Below are positions 1 to 8,195 of a stretch of 64,000 bases of DNA, piece after piece. The notes below the pieces were generated by a model, which saw nothing but the letters and a program-made list of their open reading frames with translations, searched no databases and was not told the DNA's origin. The stretch is from Alkalicoccobacillus gibsonii (GTDB taxonomy: Bacteria > Bacillota > Bacilli > Bacillales > Bacillaceae_D). The DNA lies in NCBI RefSeq assembly GCF_016798245.1, contig NZ_JAEUZA010000002.1:434001-498000 (forward strand), in the 5' to 3' direction. Both the position numbers and the translations under genes were made by a program. The first letter of the stretch is position 1. Every line of letters begins with the position of its first letter.

Positions 1-17
1 ATAAGGGGTTTATATAT

Positions 18-1379
18 ATGAATTCATTGGATTCAAAGAATTACTTTTCAATACGTAATCTATTGATCTTTCTCATTCCTTCTTTGCTTGGGGTCTTTTT
101 ATTCATGATTCCACTTGAAAATGGAGATGGAGAGATTACACTTCCCGTTGCCTTTATGGCTAACCTGCTTTCTGATGTATTAGGCACAGCGATGCCTACA
201 ATCGTTTTAGCAGTGTTATTAATCTCTGTGATTATGACGATTTTTGTTACTCTCTTAAAGCCGCAGTCATTTATGGAAAATGATTTTCTAAAAAGATTGT
301 TTGTTGTTGGTCCATTCTGGTTTGTTATTCGTGTACTTGGAGCCATTTTTGGAATCATGACATACTTTGAATTTGGTCCTGAGGCCGTATGGAGTGCAGA
401 TACTGGAATGGTCGTGTTCGGTGACCTTCTTCCCGTATTGTTTGCTGTCTTCTTCTTTGCAGGACTGTTATTGCCCTTGCTTTTAAACTTTGGATTACTT
501 GAAATGCTTGGTGCACTTTTAAACAAATTAATGCGCCCGTTATTCCGATTACCTGGTCGTTCATCAGTGGATTGCCTGGCATCTTGGATGGGTGATGGAA
601 CCGTTGGTGTCCTTTTAAGTAACCAACAGTATGAGCAAGGACACTATACAAAAAGAGAAGCGGCTATTGTATCAACTACATTCTCTGTTGTGTCTATTAC
701 GTTTACGATCGTTATCTTAGAATACGTAAATCTATCACATATGTTTTGGCAGTATTATTTAACGATCGTTATTGCAGGTCTTGCAGCGGCTATCATCACT
801 CCGCGAATTCCGCCACTTTCACGTAAAGCAGATACGTATATTGACGGACGCGAATCTGAGGATGAAGTATTTCCTAAAGGAACAAACCTGTTTGCAGTCG
901 GATTCAATAGAGCGATGGGTGTTGCAGATCGTACACCAAAGCTATCTGAGCACGCAAAAAGTGGATTTCAAAATGTACTAGATATGTGGTTAGGCGTTAT
1001 TCCAGTTGTAATGGCTGTTGGTACATTAGCACTAATTGTTGCAGAACTTACTCCGGTCTTCACTTGGCTTGGTGCACCGTTTGTTCCAGTCCTTCAATGG
1101 ATGCAGGTTCCAGAAGCTGCAGCGGCAGGGCAAACAATGGTGATAGGTTTTGCAGACATGCTTCTTCCAGCGCTTCTTGCGGGTGGAATTGAAAGTGAAA
1201 TGACTCGTTTTATCATTGCCTGTTTGTCTGTTACTCAGTTAATTTATCTTTCTGAAACAGGTGGCTTACTTCTAGCCTCAAAACTACCAGTTAACTTTTT
1301 GGACTTGGTTTTAATTTTCCTTGTTCGTACAATTGTTACCTTACCTGTCATTGTTTTAATGGCGCATCTATTCTTTTAA
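18..1379 (+). CDS. YjiH family nucleoside-recognition-domain membrane protein
   Basis: A 453-residue integral membrane protein with about ten hydrophobic segments and no signal peptide. The glycine-rich stretch with WMGDGTVG near residue 193 and the late FADMLLPALLAGG and LSETGGLLLASKLP segments are what I recognise from the YjiH family, which carries nucleoside-recognition (Gate) domains. The family is presumed to transport or sense a small solute at the cytoplasmic membrane; no substrate can be read from the sequence. The ATG follows an AAGGGG ribosome binding site with 9-bp spacing. A terminator follows immediately, so the gene ends its transcription unit. Any upstream partner lies outside the window. 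Family assignment is fairly secure; function is unknown. Confidence 0.75.
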   Translation: MNSLDSKNYFSIRNLLIFLIPSLLGVFLFMIPLENGDGEITLPVAFMANLLSDVLGTAMPTIVLAVLLISVIMTIFVTLLKPQSFMENDFLKRLFVVGPFWFVIRVLGAIFGIMTYFEFGPEAVWSADTGMVVFGDLLPVLFAVFFFAGLLLPLLLNFGLLEMLGALLNKLMRPLFRLPGRSSVDCLASWMGDGTVGVLLSNQQYEQGHYTKREAAIVSTTFSVVSITFTIVILEYVNLSHMFWQYYLTIVIAGLAAAIITPRIPPLSRKADTYIDGRESEDEVFPKGTNLFAVGFNRAMGVADRTPKLSEHAKSGFQNVLDMWLGVIPVVMAVGTLALIVAELTPVFTWLGAPFVPVLQWMQVPEAAAAGQTMVIGFADMLLPALLAGGIESEMTRFIIACLSVTQLIYLSETGGLLLASKLPVNFLDLVLIFLVRTIVTLPVIVLMAHLFF

Positions 1380-1386
1380 AAAAACC

Positions 1387-1423
1387 AAACGCAGCAGATG
1401 TCGCATGATGTCTGTTGCGTTTT
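1387..1423 (+). terminator. Rho-independent terminator after the yjiH-like gene
   Basis: An imperfect hairpin with outer arms AACGCA and TGCGTT is followed by a run of seven T residues, directly after the stop codon. Confidence 0.8.
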
Positions 1424-1485
1424 TTTGATGGTTTCATTCTCGTGATACAATAAAAGAAAGAGTAGAAAAAGAGGTGCAGCACAAC

Positions 1486-2151
1486 ATGAAGATCCTACAG
1501 AACGGTTGGCAAGAACAAGTCGCATCCGAATTTGAAAAAGACTATTATCTTACATTACGAGAATTCTTAAAAGACGAATATCAAACTCGAACCATTTATC
1601 CGCCAATGGATGAAATCTTTAACGCCCTACATTTAACCGACTTCCATGATGTCAAAGTAGTCATCATCGGCCAAGATCCTTATCACGGTCCTAACCAGGC
1701 GCATGGGTTAAGCTTCTCTGTCAAACCAGAAGTCCCCATTCCACCATCCTTAAAAAATATTTATAAAGAGCTTCAAAGTGACCTAACCATTGAGCCTCCG
1801 AACCATGGGAACTTAACCTCGTGGGCAAAACAAGGTGTGCTGATGTTGAATAATGTACTAACCGTTCGACGTGGAGAGCCTGCCTCTCACAAAGGACGTG
1901 GCTGGGAACAATTCACGGATGCCGTCATTGATGCATTAGATCAAAGAGAGGAACCAGTATGCTTTGTCCTTTGGGGTAAACACGCACAAGAAAAAGGGGA
2001 AAGAATAAAGGACGCCAAACATTACATACTCACCTCGCCCCACCCAAGTCCGTTTTCAGCGCGACGTGGATTTTTTGGAAGCCAACCCTTCTCCAAAATC
2101 AATCATTGGTTAAAAGATCAAGGCAAACAGCCAATTGATTGGGAGCTATAA
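1486..2151 (+). CDS. ung: Uracil-DNA glycosylase (family 1)
   Basis: A 221-residue enzyme that removes uracil from DNA at the start of base excision repair. The water-activating motif GQDPYHG is present with the catalytic Asp at residue 64, and the HPSPFSA minor-groove loop lies near residue 186. Length and ends match Bacillus Ung closely. A GTG at 1474 is in frame, but it lies inside the GAGGTG ribosome binding site; the ATG at 1486 sits 9 bp after that site and gives the N-terminus MKILQNGW expected for the family, so I chose it. The next gene starts 15 bp after the stop, suggesting cotranscription. Cytoplasmic. Confidence 0.97.
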   Translation: MKILQNGWQEQVASEFEKDYYLTLREFLKDEYQTRTIYPPMDEIFNALHLTDFHDVKVVIIGQDPYHGPNQAHGLSFSVKPEVPIPPSLKNIYKELQSDLTIEPPNHGNLTSWAKQGVLMLNNVLTVRRGEPASHKGRGWEQFTDAVIDALDQREEPVCFVLWGKHAQEKGERIKDAKHYILTSPHPSPFSARRGFFGSQPFSKINHWLKDQGKQPIDWEL

Positions 2152-2166
2152 AAGGGAGGGAGCAGC

Positions 2167-3216
2167 TTGTTAAAAATTATTTACATCGTAGTAGCGATCC
2201 TTGTAGGGGCCGTCTTTAATGCCTTATCTGTGCCCGCAGGCTGGTTACTCGGAGCTCTAGTGTGTGGGATTGTCTGGTCTCTTGCTGGAGCTAGAATTGT
2301 TTTTTCAAAGCAATATTTCTCTTATATTATCGCCATTATCGGAACAAATATTGGGTTTACCGTTGTTCTCGAGCGATTTGTCACCTACAAACAACTCATT
2401 TTGCCATTGCTCCTATCGATTGTGCTTACCATTATCTTTGGGGTCGTGTTAGGTAGGTACTTCCATAAGTGGTCTGGCCTTGATAAAAATACAGCCTTCT
2501 TCTGTTGTTTACCGGGTGGTGCTTCAGAAGTCATTGCAATAAGTGACGAATATGGAGCAGACCAACGTATCGTAGCCGCCTTCCACACAACGAGAATTAC
2601 GTTGTTTGTACTTGCGATTCCTTTTTTTGCTGGACTACTGACAGATGTAGAAAAACAAATCTTCACCCAGCCAACAGACTCCATTACTGTTTTAAGCTTT
2701 ACTTCCGTCTTGCTTTGCGTGCTTGTGGTTGCCTTACTATCCACCTGGGTCGGGGTTCGAATCCCATTTCCAGGTGCAATCGTTTTTGTGAGCATCGGCC
2801 TGGGCTTTATCGCTCACACATTTGTCTTACCCGACATATCGATGCACTCAGTCATACCAGGAGTGGCGCAAGGATTAATGGGAGCGATATTAGGTACTCG
2901 CTTTGACCGGGAGACTGCGCGAGATTTGAAAAGGATAGGAAAAGTAAGTGCATTCGCTCTAACCATTTATTTTGGTATAAGCATTTTATTAGCAGGCTTA
3001 TTTTATGCCTTAACCTCCACATCCTTTAACGAATCACTTCTTGGCATCGTGCCAGCGGGTGCTGCAGAAATGGCAGCAACCGCACTCTCACTAAACCTAG
3101 ACTCAACACTTGTTGCAACACTACAAATGCTCCGCGTGCTCTGTCTATTCGCCGCGCTACCATTTTTAATCAAATGGTTCGCCAAGAAGCCTGAAGCGAA
3201 TCACGATGTTCGTTAG
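2167..3216 (+). CDS. AbrB family membrane protein (PF05145 type)
   Basis: A 349-residue hydrophobic protein with about ten membrane segments. Two related halves carry the glycine/proline-rich signatures of the AbrB membrane family (PF05145, often mis-annotated as ammonia monooxygenase): PAGWLLGALVCGI near the start, CLPGGASEVIAIS in the middle and GIVPAGAAEMAATAL near the end. This family is unrelated to the DNA-binding AbrB regulator. Transport or regulatory roles have been proposed; none can be read here. The start is TTG, set by GGGAGGG six bases upstream, and follows ung closely. A repeat array begins at the stop codon and no clear terminator separates them. Confidence 0.8.
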   Translation: MLKIIYIVVAILVGAVFNALSVPAGWLLGALVCGIVWSLAGARIVFSKQYFSYIIAIIGTNIGFTVVLERFVTYKQLILPLLLSIVLTIIFGVVLGRYFHKWSGLDKNTAFFCCLPGGASEVIAISDEYGADQRIVAAFHTTRITLFVLAIPFFAGLLTDVEKQIFTQPTDSITVLSFTSVLLCVLVVALLSTWVGVRIPFPGAIVFVSIGLGFIAHTFVLPDISMHSVIPGVAQGLMGAILGTRFDRETARDLKRIGKVSAFALTIYFGISILLAGLFYALTSTSFNESLLGIVPAGAAEMAATALSLNLDSTLVATLQMLRVLCLFAALPFLIKWFAKKPEANHDVR

Positions 3217-3449
3217 CAAGAAGAAGATGGAGAGTACCAAGGAAACCTGTAAAATAATCAAGAACTGAGGAGCCTTAGTAAGAGGAATGAATGGCTTAAT
3301 CAGAAAACAGACACCTTTACTCAGAAGCAGGTTTGAATACCAAGAAGAAAAGTAGATGAGTCAAGAAAGGCCCTTTGATATCAAGAACTTATTTATGAAT
3401 AGCAAGAAGTTTCATGAAGGAATTAAGAAGAATGGGGATGGAAGCAAGA
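3217..3449 (+). repeat. Intergenic CAAGAAG-type array, about 20.5-bp unit
   Basis: Twelve degenerate copies of a short core (mostly CAAGAAG, variants CAAGGAA, TAAGAGG, CAGAAGC) start at 3217, 3238, 3259, 3279, 3301, 3322, 3341, 3362, 3382, 3403, 3424 and 3445. Steps are 19-22 bp with a mean near 20.7. Sequence between cores is not conserved. The same core family fills 59.6-60.4 kb. No gene-like reading frame with a ribosome binding site exists here. The array starts right after the stop codon of the AbrB-family gene and runs into a second array of a different sequence. Confidence 0.8.
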
Positions 3450-3472
3450 AGGAGCTGTGAGAGGGAAGCGAG

Positions 3473-3810
3473 GTGCGCGGGAGGAAAGGAAAGTGCGCGA
3501 GGTCAATGTCTGAGTGCGCGGGAGGAAGACGAAGTGCGCGAGATCGGGATGCTGATGCGCGAGATGAAGCCAAAGTGAGCGAGACCGGGATACGGATGCG
3601 CGAGATGAAGCCAAAGTGAGCGAGACCGGGATACGGGTGCGCGGGAGGAAGCCGAAGTGCGCGAGACCGGGATGCGGGTGCGCGAGATGAAGCCGAAGTG
3701 AGCGAGACCGGGATGCTGGTGCGCGAGAGGAAGCCGAAGTGCGCGAGTCGGTGCCACAAGTGCACGGGAAGAACTCAAAGCGCGCGAGCCTAGGCCACAT
3801 TCGCGTGCCA
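3473..3810 (+). repeat. Intergenic GTGCGCGAG-type array with 20/21-bp alternation
   Basis: Seventeen cores resembling GTGCGCGAG or GTGAGCGAG start at 3473, 3493, 3514, 3534, 3555, 3575, 3596, 3616, 3637, 3657, 3678, 3698, 3719, 3739, 3760, 3780 and about 3800. Steps alternate strictly +20, +21, giving a 41-bp dimer (one half with GACCGGGAT, the other with GATGAAGCC). Long apparent ORFs on the minus strand exist only because the composition lacks stops; 41 is not divisible by three and no ribosome binding sites occur. It lies between the convergent AbrB-family gene and the CotF-like gene. Confidence 0.9.
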
Positions 3811-3852
3811 TCAATCCAGACCCCACCCCGCCCACTCAATCACCCTAATCGC

Positions 3853-3880
3853 AAAAAAACGAGCCAAAGGCTCGTTTTTC
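3853..3880 (-). terminator. Terminator of the CotF-like gene
   Basis: A hairpin with arms AACGAGCC and GGCTCGTT has T runs on both strands, so it can end transcription of the minus-strand coat gene and also any read-through from the array side. Confidence 0.85.
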
Positions 3881-3888
3881 TTTTCCCT

Positions 3889-4539
3889 TTATTGAAGCAT
3901 TTGGCTGGACTTTGGAGTAGGCATTTGCACGGGCTGTGTGGCTGGTGCATAGGCCTGAGTCATGGCTTGGGCATCTTTTGCTGCGAGTTGCGGCACTTGA
4001 TAGTAGCCATGCTTGTTCTGGTAAAGGAACACTTCATAGGCCATTTCAATAAAGTTCGGGATCGAATCGGCAATGACACGGCGTACAACGGGATTTGTAA
4101 TCTCGGTGGCCGCCATTCCCATCAAGGATGCTTCCGATTTAAGCAAACCTAACATATGAGCAGATAATCCGGTTTCCTTTACATCTTGTAAGGACTGGTT
4201 CGGCTTTTTTGGTTGCGAAGGCGTAATTCCATAAACAACATCATGTGGCTGAGTCATTTTATAGACGCCTGTTGAACCAGAAGGCTTCTGTCCTGTACTG
4301 AAAGCTTCAACAATTAGATTATATTGGCTCTCAATGAAAGTGTATTGACGATCAAGGATATCTACCAAGGTTTGGTCCTTCATGAACGAGCGAAAGATCA
4401 TAAATTGGTCGAGTACATTGATCATCCCGGCAATGATTTCGTGGCTGTCAAAAAGTTCGTGACCTCCATGATTCAGTTGTGGTGGAATCTGTTCAGATTG
4501 CATTTGGTTTGGCTGATGTTGATTCGGTAAGCTATTCAT
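3889..4539 (-). CDS. CotF-like spore coat protein
   Basis: A 216-residue soluble protein of the Coat_F family (PF07875). The N-terminus is rich in Gln and Pro. Residues around 25-75 resemble a CotF helix pair (SHEIIAGMINVLDQF), and about 125-185 hold the second conserved block ending in YYQVPQL, which is typical of CotF proteins. The C-terminal 30 residues are low complexity (Ala, Pro, Gln). A GGAGGCG ribosome binding site precedes the ATG. Coat_F proteins are assembled on the forespore surface; a sporulation sigma-factor promoter is expected, but I did not define one. It diverges from the ammonium transporter gene. Confidence 0.8.
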   Translation of the reverse strand: MNSLPNQHQPNQMQSEQIPPQLNHGGHELFDSHEIIAGMINVLDQFMIFRSFMKDQTLVDILDRQYTFIESQYNLIVEAFSTGQKPSGSTGVYKMTQPHDVVYGITPSQPKKPNQSLQDVKETGLSAHMLGLLKSEASLMGMAATEITNPVVRRVIADSIPNFIEMAYEVFLYQNKHGYYQVPQLAAKDAQAMTQAYAPATQPVQMPTPKSSQMLQ

Positions 4540-4699
4540 TGTGTGCGCCTCCTTTTGATAGGACCCATGCGATCCATCATTTAATGTGGCTTGAAATCGA
4601 GCGAATCATACCTGTTTATATTTGCATAATGTAAGCGGATACGAGTGCTTCACATCAACAAAACCACAATAATCAGTTATTTCAGAAGAATAGAAATAG

Positions 4700-4750
4700 T
4701 GTAAGGTTATCTTCCAACTAAGTAGCCATCAGTTAACGGACACGTATAAT
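4700..4750 (+). promoter_or_regulatory. Ammonium transporter promoter with TnrA-like box
   Basis: A TATAAT -10 element lies at 4745-4750 with no good -35 hexamer 17 bp upstream, as expected for an activated promoter. TGTAAGGTTATCTTCCA at 4700-4716 matches the GlnR/TnrA consensus (TGTNA-N7-TNACA) with one mismatch. Its centre is about 49 bp upstream of the presumed start site near 4757. In B. subtilis, TnrA-activated promoters such as nrgAB carry the box at about -49 to -51. Binding is inferred. Confidence 0.65.
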
Positions 4751-4813
4751 TAGGGGTAACAAGAGATGTTAACTATCTTTACGCAAGTAAACGATTGAAG
4801 GGGGAGAAAGAAT

Positions 4814-6097
4814 TTGAACGATCCAATTTTTCTAATGAATAATGTTTGGTTAACGGTTGCTGCAATTTTAGTCCTTTTTATGCAAGGTGGATTTATCTTA
4901 CTTGAAGCAGGTTCAACACGAATGAAGAATGCAGGTCATATTGCTGGTAAAACCATTTTTACAGTCGGTATTGCTTCCTTAGTCTTTTGGGCTGTCGGGT
5001 ATGGATTTATATATGGAGATGGAAATGCCATTATCGGTTTATCTAATTTCTTCTTCGGAGATTTTACTAGCTTCGATGCAGAAGGAACAACTGGTGCAGT
5101 TGATTTCTTCTTCCAGCTAACGTTTGCGGCAATCGCATTAACGATTGCATTTGGTGGATTTGCTGAACGTGGAAAGCTAGCAGCCTATGTACTGTTCGCT
5201 GTTCTATTCTCAGCTCTTGTCTATCCAATCGTTGCACACTGGATCTGGAGCGATCAAGGTTGGTTATCTGAACTAGGAAAGCAAGACTTTGCTGGATCAA
5301 CGGTTGTTCACTTAACAGGTGCGATGGCGGCACTCGCTGCAACCATTTTATTAAAACCACGTCTTGGACGTTTCAATAAAGACGGTTCTGCAAATGAAAT
5401 TTATGGTCATAACCAAGTATTTACGGCATTAGGTGTACTTATTCTATGGGTAGGTTGGTTCGGTTTCAACGCAGGTAGTACAGGTGGAGTTGCTGACGGA
5501 TTCTTCGGTTATGTTGCATTAAACACTCAGCTTGCAGCTGGTGCGGGTGCGATTGCTGCCTTGTTCATTGTTTACGCAGTAACTGGTAAGTCAGATGTTC
5601 CAACGATGTTAAATGGTGCACTTGCAGGTCTTGTAGCTATTACGGCATCTTGTGCCTTTGTTGCTCCTTGGGCAGCGGTGATCATTGGGATCATCGGTGG
5701 ATTAATCGTATTCTTCAGTATGAAGATGTTTGATAAGGCTCGAATTGACGATCCAATCTTTGCTTTATCTGTACATGGGGTTGCTGGTGTATGGGGGACG
5801 ATTTCTACAGGATTCTTCGCAACACCTGAACTTGCAGATATGAATGGTGGTTCAGCTGGTTTGTTCTATGGTGGTGGACTCTCTCAACTAGGTGTCCAAA
5901 TTATCAGCGTAGTCGCATGCGGGGCCTTTGCTTTTATCGCTTCATATGTAATCCTTCTTGGTATTAAAGCAGTTCTTGGAGGACTTCGCGTAACAGAAGA
6001 AGAAGAGATCATGGGACTTGATATTAGTGAGCACGGAAGCTACGGTTATCCTGAAAGCATGCAAGAGCAACTTGATAAGAAAAAAACAGGTGCATAA
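4814..6097 (+). CDS. amt: Ammonium transporter (Amt/Mep/Rh family)
   Basis: A 427-residue membrane protein with about eleven hydrophobic segments, an ammonium channel of the cytoplasmic membrane. Family signatures visible are GGFILLEAGSTRMKNAGH near residue 30, the AHWIWSDQGWL segment near 140, STVVHLTGAMAALAA near 160, NPGST-like FNAGSTGG near 220 and the second pore-His region FALSVHGVAGVWG near 320. The start is TTG after GGGGGAGAAAG. The N-terminus resembles the cyanobacterial/BH-type Amt rather than B. subtilis NrgA. There is no PII (glnK/nrgB) gene; instead a GlnD-like nucleotidyltransferase gene follows after 10 bp. A TnrA-like box upstream suggests induction under nitrogen limitation. 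Confidence 0.93.
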   Translation: MNDPIFLMNNVWLTVAAILVLFMQGGFILLEAGSTRMKNAGHIAGKTIFTVGIASLVFWAVGYGFIYGDGNAIIGLSNFFFGDFTSFDAEGTTGAVDFFFQLTFAAIALTIAFGGFAERGKLAAYVLFAVLFSALVYPIVAHWIWSDQGWLSELGKQDFAGSTVVHLTGAMAALAATILLKPRLGRFNKDGSANEIYGHNQVFTALGVLILWVGWFGFNAGSTGGVADGFFGYVALNTQLAAGAGAIAALFIVYAVTGKSDVPTMLNGALAGLVAITASCAFVAPWAAVIIGIIGGLIVFFSMKMFDKARIDDPIFALSVHGVAGVWGTISTGFFATPELADMNGGSAGLFYGGGLSQLGVQIISVVACGAFAFIASYVILLGIKAVLGGLRVTEEEEIMGLDISEHGSYGYPESMQEQLDKKKTGA

Positions 6098-6107
6098 GGA
6101 GTTCTGA

Positions 6108-7124
6108 ATGACTGGGCAACCAATTCATGATGATCATAACAAATGGCAACGCAGGTTAGACGAATTGTATCGTAAACGGCTGTCAGATATGAAACAACTG
6201 GATCTGACAGTAGAGAATCTTCATGGGCTCCATGAAAAGTTAATGCGGGAGACGATTCAAATTGCCATTGAAAAAACAGAAAGTGAGCGGGGCAAGGTTC
6301 CTGCTCACTTTACTTTCTTTGTAATGGGAAGTGCGGGTCGCGCAGAGCAGCTTCAGTGGAGTGATCAAGATCATGCCATCATCTTTGAACAAGAAGATGA
6401 TGAACATAAGGAAAATCAATCGTATTTTCTAAAACTTGGAGAAGAAATCGTAGAAGCGCTAGAATCAGTTGGTTATGAACGCTGTGATGGAAATGTGATG
6501 GCTTCGAACCTCAGATGGTGTAAATCAAGAGAGAGTTTTAAAGAACAGCTATTGGGATGGTTAAGAGAAGATACATGGGAACATATGCGGTATGTATTAA
6601 CTTTTTTTGATGGCAGAGCCATACTCGGTCCTGAACATTTTCTAAGCGAACTAAAGGAAACCCTCTTTAATGAAGTCCGTCAAAATAAACAACTCCTTCA
6701 ACGCTTTAAAAATAATACAGGACGAATGCGGAACGGGATTGGTTTATTTGGTCAATTGCTGACTGAAACGGAAGGAGATCACAAAGGTACCTTTGATTTA
6801 AAGCAATTAGCGCTATTTCCATACGTAAATGGACTAAGACTTCTTGCTATTCAAGAAGAAATTACAGCACCTGAAACCCTTAAACGATTTGAGGAGCTGC
6901 CGAATCGCTGCCGAGATATTCAAGCATATCAAGAATCCTATCGCAGGCTCTTAGAAAAACGCATCGTCTGGCAATCAACAATCCAGTCCTATGAAAAGAT
7001 TCATCATGTGGATGTCAATAAACTTGATGCAAATGAAAAAAAACAGCTTAAAGAGTGGATTAAAGAAGGACGAGAGCTTTACCATATGGTCGAAAAAATA
7101 GTAGGGAGTAGTCATTCATTATGA
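6108..7124 (+). CDS. DUF294 putative nucleotidyltransferase (GlnD-like)
   Basis: A 338-residue cytoplasmic protein. Residues about 70-100 carry the polymerase-beta-type nucleotidyltransferase signature GSAGRAEQ followed by SDQDHAIIF, in which the two Asp residues would bind metal (DUF294, PF03445). The C-terminal half matches the associated DUF294_C substrate-binding region. The cyclic-nucleotide-binding and CBS domains often found ahead of DUF294 are missing, so this is a short form. The ATG follows AAGGAG. It sits between amt and an exonuclease gene and overlaps the latter by 4 bp (ATGA), indicating one operon. The target is unknown; a role in modifying a nitrogen regulator is only inference from context and GlnD similarity. 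Confidence 0.8.
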   Translation: MTGQPIHDDHNKWQRRLDELYRKRLSDMKQLDLTVENLHGLHEKLMRETIQIAIEKTESERGKVPAHFTFFVMGSAGRAEQLQWSDQDHAIIFEQEDDEHKENQSYFLKLGEEIVEALESVGYERCDGNVMASNLRWCKSRESFKEQLLGWLREDTWEHMRYVLTFFDGRAILGPEHFLSELKETLFNEVRQNKQLLQRFKNNTGRMRNGIGLFGQLLTETEGDHKGTFDLKQLALFPYVNGLRLLAIQEEITAPETLKRFEELPNRCRDIQAYQESYRRLLEKRIVWQSTIQSYEKIHHVDVNKLDANEKKQLKEWIKEGRELYHMVEKIVGSSHSL

Positions 7125-7852
7125 TGAATAACATGATTCAGCTTGTGAAGCAGCTATCGACTAAGTTAAGTCCTGGCATTTATACGTCTTCTCAACAGCA
7201 ATCAGCAGCGAATCAATTGGCTCATGTTCGCGAAATTCAACGTCAATTAAAACAACATGATGTACTCGACACCCCACTCATGGATCTACCATTTGTCGTA
7301 TTTGACCTTGAAACAAGCGGATTTAATCCAGATGTAGGAGATAGCATTTTATCGATAGGTGCGATCAAAATGAAGGGGCCAACGATCTTAGAAGAGTCTA
7401 CATTCTATTCGACCATCCAACCTAAAAAAAAACCGTCTGACGAGATCCTTGCTTTGACCGGATTAACGATGGAAGAATTAGAAGCGTCGCCAGCCCTTGC
7501 TGATGTATTAATGTCATTTTATCAATTTGTAGGGGATGCCACACTTGTTGCCCATCATGCCAGCCACGAGAAACGATTTATGTCTCATGCGACCTGGCAA
7601 ACGTTACGTCTGACGTTTCAGCACCGTCTTGTTGATACTTCCTTTTTAACTCGTGTGGTCGCACCAAACGAAGAATTGGTGACGCTTGATGAGTGCTGTG
7701 CGTTTTATCAGATCGAGACCTCAAATCGCCATCACGCTATGTCAGATGCCATTCTTGCTGCTAAGCTATGGCGGGAAAATGTACAAAAGGCAGATGTGAT
7801 GGGGTTTACCTCTTTGAGAGATGTGTATGTTCATCTGGCTAAGAGCAAATAA
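7121..7852 (+). CDS. DEDDh 3'-5' exonuclease (DnaQ/epsilon-like)
   Basis: A 243-residue protein with the three exonuclease motifs of the DnaQ family: Exo I FDLETSGF near residue 63, Exo II VAHHASHEKRF near 145 and Exo III HHAMSDAILA near 207, giving the DEDDh metal-binding set. The N-terminal 55 residues are a helical extension without a known domain. The start codon overlaps the stop region of the DUF294 gene, so the two are translationally coupled. Pairing of DUF294 proteins with DnaQ-like nucleases next to a membrane transporter recurs in other bacteria as far as I recall. The substrate could be DNA, small RNA or a nucleotide; the sequence does not decide. Confidence 0.85.
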   Translation: MMNNMIQLVKQLSTKLSPGIYTSSQQQSAANQLAHVREIQRQLKQHDVLDTPLMDLPFVVFDLETSGFNPDVGDSILSIGAIKMKGPTILEESTFYSTIQPKKKPSDEILALTGLTMEELEASPALADVLMSFYQFVGDATLVAHHASHEKRFMSHATWQTLRLTFQHRLVDTSFLTRVVAPNEELVTLDECCAFYQIETSNRHHAMSDAILAAKLWRENVQKADVMGFTSLRDVYVHLAKSK

Positions 7853-7879
7853 AGTAAATAGATAGAGGAGGAAAGGGTT

Positions 7880-8125
7880 GTGAGTCATGACATCCCGCCT
7901 AGACAAGCGTGCTTCCCCATTCGAGTTGTGATGGAGATGACCGATTTATCCGCACGTCAAATTCGATACTATGAGGAACAAGGGCTTGTAAAGCCGGATC
8001 GTAACGAAGGAAACCAGCGAATGTTTTCACTCTTTGATATTGAGCGATTGAATACGGTAAAGGCTTATATTCAAAAAGGTATCAACATTGCAGGCATAAA
8101 AGCGATCATGTCTTCAGACGGTTGA
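7880..8125 (+). CDS. GlnR-like MerR-family regulator lacking the C-terminal sensing tail
   Basis: An 81-residue protein consisting almost only of a winged-helix MerR DNA-binding domain. The run FPIRVVMEMTDLSARQIRYY and the later GINIAGIKAIM closely resemble GlnR of B. subtilis (about 135 residues). GlnR's C-terminal part, which responds to feedback-inhibited glutamine synthetase, is missing; the stop follows the helix after the DNA-binding domain and there is no sign of a frameshifted remainder downstream. A GTG start follows a strong GAGGAGGAAAGG site. As last gene of the amt operon it may act on TnrA/GlnR-type boxes such as the one before amt. That target is inferred; the fold is clear. Confidence 0.85.
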   Translation: MSHDIPPRQACFPIRVVMEMTDLSARQIRYYEEQGLVKPDRNEGNQRMFSLFDIERLNTVKAYIQKGINIAGIKAIMSSDG

Positions 8126-8130
8126 ATGAT

Positions 8131-8163
8131 GGATTGTCCAATTCTTTGGGCAGTCCTTTTTTT
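8131..8163 (+). terminator. Terminator of the amt operon
   Basis: A nine-pair stem (GGATTGTCC with GGGCAGTCC, two G-T pairs) is followed by seven T residues. Confidence 0.75.
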
Positions 8164-8195
8164 GTGCTACACTTACAAGGAAAGAGGTGAGACGT

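Noticed and set aside
1474-1485. Upstream GTG as start of ung
   Set aside because: It lies inside the GAGGTG ribosome binding site; the ATG at 1486 fits homologues. The same reasoning removed upstream starts of ywdI, the 17767 ATPase gene and the 28885 small gene.
3412-3839. Three minus-strand and one plus-strand frames of 110-138 codons in the 3.4-3.8 kb array
   Set aside because: Same artefact of the repeat composition; all frames are open together and none has a start signal.
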